From: Acidobacteria bacterium Ga0077553
GTDB taxonomy: Bacteria > Acidobacteriota > Terriglobia > Bryobacterales > Bryobacteraceae
Length of the DNA: 64,000 nt
Direction: 5' to 3'
Assembly (NCBI GenBank): GCA_001464575.1
Contig: LNFE01000076.1
Coordinates: 26,643-90,642 of the forward strand
The stretch's first letter is position 1, and each line of letters starts with the position of its first letter. The notes beneath the pieces are model-generated. The model did no database searches. It was not told where the DNA came from and was given only the letters and a program-made list of their open reading frames with translations. Shown here one piece after another: positions 56,073 to 64,000 of the stretch. The position numbers were made by a program, and so were the translations under genes.

Positions 56073-57331
56073 AGGCGCTTCTTGTACAGCTCGTAAAGTT
56101 TAGTGTGGCGGTTTTCGAGGCTCACCGGCTTGCCGAGAATCCACATCTGCCGGATCTGCGTCTTCGGTTCGAGCGGGTCACCGTCGGTCAGAATGAAGTT
56201 GGCGAACTTGCCCTTGTCGATGGACCCGAGCCGGTCGGCGATACCCCAGATTTCGGCGGCGCCTAATGTAAGGGCTCGCATCGCAGCGTCGTAGGCAAGC
56301 CCGTTGCCGACGGCGTTGGCCGCTTGAAACGGCAGGTTGCGCGGCCGTTCAATGTTGTAGCTGCCAAAAGCGAATTGGATTCCGGCCTGCGCCAGCTTCG
56401 CCGGAAGATCCAAGGGCTCGTCGATGCTCGCGTCCTCTTCGAGCGGCACCTGATAGAGGTCCGGCAGAATCACGGGAATCTTCTTGCGGGCGATCTCGGC
56501 AAGAAACGGGTCCACCTCGCGAACGCCTGCCAGGATGATCTTCACCTTCTCCCGTTCCGCGAACGCCAGCGCATCCCGGATCGCCCGCTCCTTGGGAGCG
56601 ACAATCATCATCGGGGTCTTGCCTTCGAGCACCGGAATCATCGCTTCCAGGCGGAGATCCGGCTTGAAGCCCAACACCGGATTGGCCTTCCGAGCCTGAT
56701 AGGCCCGCGCCTGTTCAAAGAACAAACGCACCTGCTGCATCTGCTCTTCGTAGCGCCGCTTCACCTCGGCATAGGGCCGCCGTCCGGTGCCGAGGGCCCG
56801 CCCGGTGACCGCGGCCTCCTGCGAGGGAAGCCGCATCTGCATGGCGGCCGAAGGCATAACGGTCATCTCTTCCCACGTCCAACCATCAAGATGCATGATG
56901 GCGGCCTGGCCCCCGATAAAGCCGCCTGCGGGTACAACTACGCTCGCCGTAATGCCATTGGCCCGGCTCACCGGAATGTGTTCGCTACTCGGATTCACGG
57001 CGATCATCGTGCGCAACTGTGGGTTGAAGTCGCCCAATTCGGCGATGTCCTGCGTCTCGCGGACGGAGCCGATCTCGCTAAGGCCGAGCACGCTGGCCGA
57101 GTCGATCATCCCGGGATATACGTGCAGGCCTTTCGCTTCGATAACCTTATGGCCTTTGGGAATGGCCGCCTTCGGCCCGAAGTCGGTGATGCGGTCGCCC
57201 GTGACGACCAGAACGGCGTTGGGTACTTCGGCCGCGCTGATGGGATGTATCGTGACGCCGCGCAGCGCGAAGTTTTCGGCGTGAGCCAATGAGGCGGCGG
57301 CCAGCGCCGCCATGGTGATGAGTCGACGCAT
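56069..57331 (-). CDS. Amidohydrolase-like protein, metal site degenerate
   Basis: 420 residues with a signal peptide ([18 protein letters not shown]). It follows the imidazolonepropionase/amidohydrolase fold from [19 protein letters not shown] onward. At the normal HxH position it has [13 protein letters not shown], with no His. The later His and Asp ligands are also changed (MIVAPKE and [11 protein letters not shown] in place of the usual H and TD motifs). It therefore probably cannot bind the catalytic metals and may be a non-enzymatic partner. The gene starts within the stop of the preceding amidohydrolase (TAATG overlap). Third in the operon. Confidence 0.88.
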   Translation of the reverse strand: MRRLITMAALAAASLAHAENFALRGVTIHPISAAEVPNAVLVVTGDRITDFGPKAAIPKGHKVIEAKGLHVYPGMIDSASVLGLSEIGSVRETQDIAELGDFNPQLRTMIAVNPSSEHIPVSRANGITASVVVPAGGFIGGQAAIMHLDGWTWEEMTVMPSAAMQMRLPSQEAAVTGRALGTGRRPYAEVKRRYEEQMQQVRLFFEQARAYQARKANPVLGFKPDLRLEAMIPVLEGKTPMMIVAPKERAIRDALAFAEREKVKIILAGVREVDPFLAEIARKKIPVILPDLYQVPLEEDASIDEPLDLPAKLAQAGIQFAFGSYNIERPRNLPFQAANAVGNGLAYDAAMRALTLGAAEIWGIADRLGSIDKGKFANFILTDGDPLEPKTQIRQMWILGKPVSLENRHTKLYELYKKRL

Positions 57332-58662
57332 TAGCGGGCTCCTTTCTTCTGGGCGGGGGGCGCAGCCGGCTTCAACTTCTCGGCGAGCGCTTTGCGGCGC
57401 GCCGCGCGCAGGCTGCGTTCGCGGACGTCCTGCTCGCGGTCGAAATAAACCTCGCCATCAACGAACACCTTCTGGACCTTGGCATAGAGCGAAAGCGGAT
57501 GTTTATCCGTCAGAACGATGTCGGCGTCCTTACCTACTTCGAGCGAACCGACGCGATCCTCAATCATCAGCTGTTTGGCCGGGTTGATGGTAACGAGCGA
57601 CAACGCTTCGTCGTCAGTCAGTTGGCCGTACCGCTGCGTCTTGGCGGCGTCCTGCAGCAGATGGCGCTGCTGCGTCACCGGCGCGTCCGTGTTCAACGAC
57701 GTCAATACCCCGGCCTTCATGCAAAGGGCGGCGTTATAGGGGATGGCATCGTAGGCCTCGAGTTTGTAGCTCCAGGAATCAGCGAAGGTGGATACCCCGG
57801 CGCCATGCTTGGCGATCTCTTTGGCCACCTTGTATGCCTCCAGGCCATGCTGCAGTGTGCGGATCTTGAAGCCAAACTCCTCGGCCGCGCGCAGCAGCAT
57901 CAGGATCTCGTCAGAACGGTAACAATGCGCATGAACCAGCCGTTTCCCTTCGAGCACTTCGACGAGCGGCTCCAGCTTGAAGTCCCGGCGCGGCGGCAGC
58001 ACCCGCTCGCCTTTGGCCAGGCGCGTTTGATACTCGTCGCGCTGACGCTGGTACGCCCGGGCGTCGTTGAACGCCTCGCGGACGACGTCTTCCACACCCA
58101 TGCGCGTGGCCGGGTAACGCACCGTCGCGCTGAAATTCGTTCCGCCGCCGGCCCGCTTCACATTCTCGCCGAGCGCGAACTTGATGCCCGGCTTGGCGCC
58201 CGCGAACACCATTTGCGTTGCCGATTTGCCCCAGCGCATCTTGACGACGCTGCACTGTCCGCCAATCGTATTGGCCGAACCGTGCAGGACGTTGGACGTG
58301 GTCACCCCGGCGGCCAAACCGCGGTAGATCTGAATATCATCCGGCGCGAGCACGTCCTCGATCCGCACCATGGACGACACCGAGATCGTCCCTTCGTTGA
58401 CGGCGTCCGCGCCCACATGGGCGTGGCAGTCGACGATGCCTGGCATCAGAAAGCCGCCCGCCGCATCCACCGTGACAACCCCGGCGGGCGCCATCACGCT
58501 CGGGCCAATCTCGGCTATCTTGCCATCGCGAATCAGCAACGATCCATCGATGCGGCCCTTCGTTACGGTCAGGATTTTCGCGTTCTTAATCAAAATCGTT
58601 TCGCCCGCCGCCGGCAGAGCTGGGGCGAAGGCGAGGGTAGAGAGAAACAGGCGGCGGTTCAT
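57331..58662 (-). CDS. Metal-dependent amidohydrolase, exported
   Basis: 443 residues with an RR-type signal (MNRRLFLSTLAFAPALPAAG). Residues fit the catalytic amidohydrolase set: MPGIVDCHAHVG (HxH), LVHAHCYRSDE (His), TLQHGLEAYK (His), and TSLNTDAPV (Asp), with the downstream VGSLEVGKDADIVLTD closing the beta-sandwich. It is the only one of the three tandem paralogues with complete ligands. Substrate is unknown, possibly a cyclic amide or lactam. It overlaps the previous gene's stop as ATGA at 58659-58662. Confidence 0.92.
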   Translation of the reverse strand: MNRRLFLSTLAFAPALPAAGETILIKNAKILTVTKGRIDGSLLIRDGKIAEIGPSVMAPAGVVTVDAAGGFLMPGIVDCHAHVGADAVNEGTISVSSMVRIEDVLAPDDIQIYRGLAAGVTTSNVLHGSANTIGGQCSVVKMRWGKSATQMVFAGAKPGIKFALGENVKRAGGGTNFSATVRYPATRMGVEDVVREAFNDARAYQRQRDEYQTRLAKGERVLPPRRDFKLEPLVEVLEGKRLVHAHCYRSDEILMLLRAAEEFGFKIRTLQHGLEAYKVAKEIAKHGAGVSTFADSWSYKLEAYDAIPYNAALCMKAGVLTSLNTDAPVTQQRHLLQDAAKTQRYGQLTDDEALSLVTINPAKQLMIEDRVGSLEVGKDADIVLTDKHPLSLYAKVQKVFVDGEVYFDREQDVRERSLRAARRKALAEKLKPAAPPAQKKGAR

Positions 58663-59987
58663 CGGTTGGGCTCCGGAGTGGTTTCGGGCGCTGGTTCGTA
58701 CTTCACGCCGTCGATGATGGTGAACTTCAGCTTGGCTCGATCGTCGAACAGGTCGCCGTCGATCACGGTGAGATTGGCGATCTTGCCGGCTTCGAGCGAA
58801 CCGATCCGGTTATCGAGTCCGAAGATTTGGGCCGGATACAGAGTCAACGCCTTCAAAGCCTCCTCCTTGCTCAGACCCGCATCGACCGCTTTCTTGATGG
58901 CTTTGCGAAGGTCCGCGGGGCGCTCGACGCCGCCAGAGTAGAACGCGAACTTTACCCCAGCCTTGGCGAGGGCTGCTGGCCCCGTGGGGGCGAGATCGCG
59001 GGTCTCCAAAACACGGAGCGGATCTTTCACGAACGGATCGGCGTCGCGTTCCGCTTCCGGCCAGCGCAGGTTGATCAGCATGGGCACCTTGGCCGCCGCC
59101 AGCAACGCCGCGCCGCGAAAGGACTCGGCCCCCCCGTAGAGCACCAACGGCTGCTTCAACTCCTGGCCGAAGCGGAGCATCCGGTCGATTTCGACCAAAC
59201 GGCTCGCCGGCAGGAGCAGCCGGGGAGACGCGATGACGCCATCGAGGGCGCGGTCATACGGCGGCCGCGGCAAGCCGCGCGGATCTTTGCTGTATAGCGC
59301 TTGGCTGGCTTTGTAGTGATCGGCGTCGGCATAGATCTGCCGGACATAGGAGATGATCCCCATCAGCGAACCCGGAAAACCGCCGCCAAACCCGCGCACC
59401 GGCAAGGTAATCATCTGCCCGACGGCGTCTTCGACAACCATCTGCCGGGCCCTCGTGCCTGCTACGTTGTACGCACTGCCCTGCCCCGCGAAGACATTCG
59501 TGCTAGGGAAGCCGATGGCGGTCGTGTAGCCGGCGTTCCGTGCCGAAGTTAGCGTGGCCAACTTAGGGTCGAGCAGGTCCGCCGCCCGCACCCAACTGGC
59601 GTTCGAGGGGCGCTCTTCCGGACCGCCATCGTCCAGGGTTTGAATCCGCTGTTCGAGCGCCGCGGGCGTGGCCGGGGTGGGGCCGGGAGCCGCCGCCGGG
59701 GCGGGACGAGCCGGTCCGGTAGGCAAGCCCCAAGTGCTGAGGGCGTCGATCAAGCCAGGATAGACCTGCAGCCCAGCCCCTTCAATCACGAAAGCCTCCG
59801 CCGGAATCGGCACGTTCGGACCCACCGCTTCGATCAGGCCATTGCGCAGCACGATGGTGCCACTTGGTATTGCCGGTGCATTCGCCGGATGAATTCCCGC
59901 ACCGCGAATCGCGATGACACCAGAGGTTGGCTGTTGCGCGAAACTCAGCACCGCCAGCAGCCCGAAAGACCATGCGAGACGTAACAT
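58659..59987 (-). CDS. Amidohydrolase-like protein, metal site degenerate
   Basis: 442 residues from ATG 59987. It has a signal peptide (LRLAWSFGLLAVLSFAQQ), the amidohydrolase N-terminal sandwich (GVIAIRGAGIHPANAPAIPSG) and the C-terminal NRIGSLEAGKIANLTVID. The metal site is lost: YPGLIDALSTWGLP lacks the HxH pair, LVLYGGAES replaces the next ligand and FAFYSGGVERP replaces the Asp motif. A Pro/Ala-rich insertion (RPAPAAAPGPTPATP) follows. The first gene of the three-gene operon; it likely serves as a structural partner of the active middle enzyme. The divergent kinase gene starts 39 bp away. Confidence 0.88.
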   Translation of the reverse strand: MLRLAWSFGLLAVLSFAQQPTSGVIAIRGAGIHPANAPAIPSGTIVLRNGLIEAVGPNVPIPAEAFVIEGAGLQVYPGLIDALSTWGLPTGPARPAPAAAPGPTPATPAALEQRIQTLDDGGPEERPSNASWVRAADLLDPKLATLTSARNAGYTTAIGFPSTNVFAGQGSAYNVAGTRARQMVVEDAVGQMITLPVRGFGGGFPGSLMGIISYVRQIYADADHYKASQALYSKDPRGLPRPPYDRALDGVIASPRLLLPASRLVEIDRMLRFGQELKQPLVLYGGAESFRGAALLAAAKVPMLINLRWPEAERDADPFVKDPLRVLETRDLAPTGPAALAKAGVKFAFYSGGVERPADLRKAIKKAVDAGLSKEEALKALTLYPAQIFGLDNRIGSLEAGKIANLTVIDGDLFDDRAKLKFTIIDGVKYEPAPETTPEPNR

Positions 59988-60026
59988 TGCTAACCAGAAT
60001 AGCAGCGCTACACTGAAGCGAGGATC

Positions 60027-62456
60027 ATGGCAGCGATTGATCGTCAGCGAGTGAAGGATCTCTTTCTGGCCGCGCTCGAACTTCGACCGGGCGACCGGGC
60101 GCCCTTTCTCGAAACCGAATGCAACGGCGAATCGGAGCTGCGTGCAGAGGTAGAGAGCCTGCTCGCCGCCAATGACGACGCGACGGACTTTCTGGAGCAG
60201 CCCGCCGAGCTGCTGGCTCTGGCGGAGATGGGCCCCGAACTGCCTAAGGAGGAGGACACTCTCGCTGGTAGCCGAGTGGGTCCGTATCGAATCGAGAGCG
60301 CCATCGGGGAAGGCGGCATGGGCATGGTCTACCGCGCCTACCGCGCCGACCAGACCTTTGAGCAGACCGTCGCCATCAAGGTTCTCCATCGCGACCTTGA
60401 CCGTGGCGCCATGCTGCGGCGATTCCAAGCCGAGCGGAAAATCCTGGCCAGCTTGGAGCACCCCAACATCGCCAGACTATTCGACGCCGGGGTGACCGCC
60501 GATGGCCGCTCCTATCTAGTGCTCGAATACATCGATGGCAAGCCTCTCAATGCCTACGCCGAAGACAACCAGTTGACGGTCCGCCAACGGCTCGAACTCT
60601 TCCGACCCATCTGCGCCGCGGTGCAAAGCGCTCACCAACGATTGGTGGTGCATCGGGATTTGAAACCCGCCAACATCCTGGTGACCACCCAAGGGATACC
60701 GAAGCTACTCGATTTCGGAATTGCGAAGCTCCTCGATGACACCGGCGCCGACCTAACCGCCACCGGCATGCAGCTGATGACACCCGCCTACGCGAGTCCG
60801 GAACAGGTGCGGGGAGAGACCATCACCACAGCCAGCGACATCTATTCGCTCGGGGTGTTGCTGTACGAACTGCTCACCGGGGTGAAGCCGTTAAAGGTGC
60901 CAACAGGAGATCCTCTCGGCGCCGTGCGGATGATCTCGGAGCAGGACCCGCCAGCGCCCAGCAGCCTGGTTTCGGATCTGGCCGGCGATATCGACAATAT
61001 CGTCCTCAAATCCCTGGCCAAGGAACCGGAACGCCGCTACCGATCGGCAGCCGATTTCGGAGAGGATGTCCGCCGGTATCTTGCCGGGCTGCCCGTCACG
61101 GCGCGCACTCCCACGCTGATCTACCTCGCTCAGAAATTCGTCCGCCGCCACCCCGGCCGCTTGGCCACCGCTGCGTTGGTCCTGGTGACCCTCGCGGGCG
61201 GCACCTATTCCACGCTTCGCGAGGGCCGCCGGGCCCAGGCGAGGTTTAACGACGTCCGCGAACTATCCAACTCCGTCCTGTTCGAAATTCACGACGCCAT
61301 CCAGGCGTTGCCAGGCTCCACGGCCGCCCGGGAGTTGGTCATTTCGAGAGCGCTTACCTTCCTCGACAAACTGAGCTTGGAAGCGGGCAACGACGTGGAG
61401 TTACAAAAGGAACTCGCGACCGGCTACATGCGTCTCGGCGAAGTGCAAGGAGCCCCAGGCACATCGAACCTGGGCCGCTCCGCCGCTTCCCAGGCAAGCT
61501 TCCGCAAAGCGCTCGCCCTGCGAGTCGAGGTGGCGCGGGCCCTGCCAGGTAACCCGGAAGCCCAGCGCGATCTGGCAAGCACCCATGACGCCTTGAGCGC
61601 CTCTTTAGAAGAACAGGGAAAACTGGAGGAGTCCGAACGCCACCAGCAGCTCGCCTTCGAGCTGCGCCAGAAGATTGGCACCGTCTATCCCCAGGAGCTG
61701 GCCAAAAGCTACTTCGGCCAGGCTCAGGCCAAGGTGATCGCCGCCGAATACCCCAAGGCACTGGAGCTGCACCGGAAAGCCCTGGCCCTATGGGACCAGG
61801 CCGCCGGGTCCGATAAGCAGCAGTTTCAACGATCCCGCTCCATCGCCCATAAGCGCATCGGCGGCATCCTCATTCGGTTGGAAAAGCTGGAAGAAGCGCA
61901 GCTGGAGTACGAAGCGGCGGTCCAATTGGACTTGGCGCGATTGCAAAAGGCTCCCGCCGACCTTGAAGCAAAACTGGACCTCAGCTTCGCGCAGAGCGAC
62001 CTGGCGCTCATCTGGCAGCGGCGTAAGAACTTCCCGAAAGCGTTGGAGTTCGCGAGTCAAGCGTTGGCCGCGCGGCGGGCCCTGATGGCCGCCGACCCTT
62101 CCAACGAGCGCGCCCGCAGCGCCTTGGCCAATTCTTTGGTCCGGGTAGCTCACATTCTTTGGCTGCAAAACCAACGAGGGGAGTCGATCGCGATGTACGA
62201 ACAGGCGCTGGGCCTTCGTTTGGAGGCCATCAAGGATCGAGCGCCTTCGGTGCACGAGAGTGCCGGGCTCGGCGAACTGCATGCCGAATTAGGCGCGGCC
62301 TACCGCGCCACCGGCCGACCCAACCTGGCCCGTCCTCATTTGCTCGCCGGCATTAAGTTTATTTCTACCGTACGAGCGGCCTGGCCGGATCGGCAGGAGT
62401 ATCGTGCTTTGTTAGACGAGCAGCAGGCGATGCTCGCAAGCATACGGCAAAAATAA
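60027..62456 (+). CDS. Ser/Thr protein kinase with TPR tail
   Basis: 809 residues. An N-terminal acidic helical region of 75 residues comes first. A PknB-type kinase domain follows: GEGGMGMVY, the ATP Lys in VAIKVLH, the catalytic HRDLKPANIL, DFGIAKLLD and SPEQVRGE. One membrane helix (LATAALVLVTLAGGTYSTL) lies near residue 385. About 400 residues of helical TPR-like repeats follow outside (ELQKELATGYMRLGEV, RSIAHKRIGGILIRLEKLEEA and similar). It probably senses an external ligand and signals inside. It is followed by an ADOP permease gene 37 bp downstream, a common acidobacterial pair. Confidence 0.92.
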   Translation: MAAIDRQRVKDLFLAALELRPGDRAPFLETECNGESELRAEVESLLAANDDATDFLEQPAELLALAEMGPELPKEEDTLAGSRVGPYRIESAIGEGGMGMVYRAYRADQTFEQTVAIKVLHRDLDRGAMLRRFQAERKILASLEHPNIARLFDAGVTADGRSYLVLEYIDGKPLNAYAEDNQLTVRQRLELFRPICAAVQSAHQRLVVHRDLKPANILVTTQGIPKLLDFGIAKLLDDTGADLTATGMQLMTPAYASPEQVRGETITTASDIYSLGVLLYELLTGVKPLKVPTGDPLGAVRMISEQDPPAPSSLVSDLAGDIDNIVLKSLAKEPERRYRSAADFGEDVRRYLAGLPVTARTPTLIYLAQKFVRRHPGRLATAALVLVTLAGGTYSTLREGRRAQARFNDVRELSNSVLFEIHDAIQALPGSTAARELVISRALTFLDKLSLEAGNDVELQKELATGYMRLGEVQGAPGTSNLGRSAASQASFRKALALRVEVARALPGNPEAQRDLASTHDALSASLEEQGKLEESERHQQLAFELRQKIGTVYPQELAKSYFGQAQAKVIAAEYPKALELHRKALALWDQAAGSDKQQFQRSRSIAHKRIGGILIRLEKLEEAQLEYEAAVQLDLARLQKAPADLEAKLDLSFAQSDLALIWQRRKNFPKALEFASQALAARRALMAADPSNERARSALANSLVRVAHILWLQNQRGESIAMYEQALGLRLEAIKDRAPSVHESAGLGELHAELGAAYRATGRPNLARPHLLAGIKFISTVRAAWPDRQEYRALLDEQQAMLASIRQK

Positions 62457-62493
62457 TAGGCCGAATGAGCCAACGCTGAGGTCTAATGCTGGT

Positions 62494-64000
62494 ATGCCCG
62501 CTCCCGCCGAATCCGTTGGCCCATTGTCCTTCCTCACTAATCTCGGACGCGACGTCGTCCAAGCGATCAGAAATCTTCGCCGGCGGCCTGGAATTCTCCT
62601 CGCCGCACTCGTCTCGCTGGGCCTGGGTCTCGGCGCAAACTGTGCGATTTTCAGCATTGTGGACGCTGCCCTATTCCGGGATCTACCCCTTCCCAATCCC
62701 GAACAGCTGGTCGCACTGCGCGATTTCGCCGACGGCCGCCGGGCGGGCAGCAATGCGGCGCGGCTCTACGATTTCGCCGAGCAGTTGCCAAGTGCTGCCC
62801 ACGTCGCCGGTTTCTACGGTGAAGGCGCCACTCTGACGGGCGAAGGCGATGCTCGACGGATAACGGTGCTGCGCTCCTACGGCCCTTTCCTTTCGTTCCT
62901 CGGAACGGCGCCGGCGATGGGACGGGCCTTTACGGAGACCGAATCGCGTGGCATTGGCGAAGCGGTCGCTCTGTTGACCCACCGCGAGTGGCAAAGTCAG
63001 TTCCAGGGTGACCCGCGCATCGTGGGGCGGGTGCTCACGTTGAACCAACGGCCCGTCACCGTCGTTGGGGTGCTGCCCGCAGGGCTGACCTTCCCCGAAG
63101 GCTTCGATGCCATCACCCCGGCGGACCCCGGCCTGCAGGACCGCGGCAATCGCCGAGCCAAGTATCTCGGAGTGTACGCCCGCCTGCGACCGGGGGCTCA
63201 GCTGGAGACCCTGAATGCCGAACTCGCCACCGTCAGCGCCCGGCTGGCTACCCAGTATCCGGATACCGACGGCAACCTGCGAACCATCGCTGTCAGCGCC
63301 CACGAGGAGGCTACAGAGGAAGCTCGAACCCCGCTTTTGCTGCTGCTGGGCACGGCCGGGTTCGTCTTGCTTATCGCCTGTGTCAACCTCACCAACCTCC
63401 TGCTGGCCCGCGCTGCGGAACGGCAACGCGAAGCCGTCATTCGGGCTTCGCTCGGCGCTAGCTCCGCCCGGCTGTTTCAGTTGTATTTGGTGGAAAGCGT
63501 AGTGCTCTGCCTCACTGGCGGCGCGGTGGGCTGGATGATCGCTGCGTTCCTCCTACCGGTTCTGCAGACGCTGCTTCCGCCCGGCGTGCCCCGTTTGGAG
63601 TAGGCCAGCCTGGACCTGCGCGTCTTCTTCTTCGCCGCCGCGACCACGCTGCTGTGCGGCGTCGTCTTCGGCGCATTCCCCGCTTTGCAGATGGCGAGGA
63701 CCCGCCGCCTGACCCTCTCCAGCCGGTCGACCGTGGCCCCCTCCGCGTTGTTGGCGCGCCGCCTGCTCGTCGCCAGCCAAATGGGTCTCTCGGTCGTCCT
63801 CCTCGTGGCCGTGGCCCTTTTGGGCCGGGCTTTCGTCACGATGCAGGATCAACCCCGTGGCTTCGTTTCGCAATCGGTGTGGTCGGCCGCCGTGGATTTC
63901 AACTGGACTGCCGAGGGCAAGACCATCCATGCCTTTTCGCGCCAGGTTCTTGAAAGGCTCTCGACGCTTCCCGGCGTTGTCTCGGCCGGGTTAACCGATC
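62494..64000 (+). pseudogene. ADOP-type permease with an internal amber codon, 3' end outside the window
   Basis: Opens with MPAPAESVGPLSFLTNLGRD and a first helix (PGILLAALVSLGLGLGANCAIFSI), then a MacB_PCD domain (VLRSYGPFLSFLGTAP) and FtsX helices (LLLLGTAGFVLLIACVNLTNLLLA). At 63601-63603 the frame has a TAG after PGVPRLE. The same frame resumes at once with ASLDLRVFFFAAATTLLCGVV and continues as normal permease sequence (FGAFPALQMARTRRL, LLVASQMGLSVVLLVAVALLG) to the window edge. A single C-to-T change of CAG or a base-call error explains it. The permease is otherwise typical and cotranscribed with the kinase. Confidence 0.88.

Noticed and set aside
58659..60461. 600-residue amidohydrolase starting at 60461
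   Set aside because: The extension covers the start of the divergent kinase gene; the signal peptide begins at ATG 59987.
1..64000. Insertion sequences, integrases, prophage genes or attachment sites
   Set aside because: No transposase, integrase or terminal inverted repeat was recognised, and no direct repeat flanks the tRNA-Ser.

Overview
The window looks like a GC-rich chromosomal segment of an acidobacterium, most likely of the Bryobacter/Solibacter type. This is judged from gene content only, since no rRNA is present. The signs are MacB/FtsX-type 'ADOP' permeases, many exported DUF1501/DUF1800/DUF1549-DUF1553/DUF1592/DUF1552 proteins, a Ser/Thr kinase with a TPR tail beside an ADOP permease, an LpxL-type acyltransferase (Gram-negative envelope), and frequent GTG/TTG or leaderless-looking starts.

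Layout. 1-3313: end of a secreted protein, a LysM/peptidoglycan-binding protein, a HET-C-like protein (candidate toxin/effector pair) and a thioredoxin 2. 3310-7307 (minus): exported DUF1501 plus an Ig-repeat/DUF1800 protein split by a one-base frameshift. 7385-12365 (minus): cysteine desulfurase, MnmA, LpxL-like acyltransferase and a large membrane protein. 12404-18500 (plus): a CnbZ-like protein, SAM hydroxide adenosyltransferase, homocysteine methyltransferase/MTHFR, YrdC, a GYF_2 membrane protein, a probable 6S RNA and a YmdB-type phosphoesterase. 18527-33024: CobW GTPase, M28 peptidase, broken APC permease, two big membrane glycosyltransferase/YfhO proteins, an ADOP permease, Pit + DUF47 phosphate uptake, and TtcA. 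Then tRNA-Ser(UGA).

33197-47564 holds a methyltransferase, a deacetylase/beta-propeller pair, an orphan zinc-finger anti-sigma protein, a GMC oxidoreductase with its small subunit, a TetR-controlled DCC/membrane operon with a double palindromic operator, and a SUMF1-DUF1501-DUF1549/1553 operon. 47611-52230 is a very large CheB-CheR-PAS-GGDEF-EAL fusion. 52329-56072 is a DUF1592-type/DUF1552 pair, 56069-59987 a three-gene amidohydrolase operon in which only the middle member keeps the metal ligands, and 60027-64000 a Ser/Thr kinase followed by an ADOP permease with an in-frame stop.

Two themes run through the window. tRNA modification (IscS-like/MnmA, TtcA, YrdC) and one-carbon/SAM metabolism cluster in its first half. 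Six reading frames are broken: four have a short conserved stretch missing plus a frame change, one has a one-base shift and one an amber codon. That is either real gene decay or, more likely given that mnmA is hit, assembly error. Apart from the 238 bases that hold the 6S candidate, no intergenic stretch exceeds about 120 bases.
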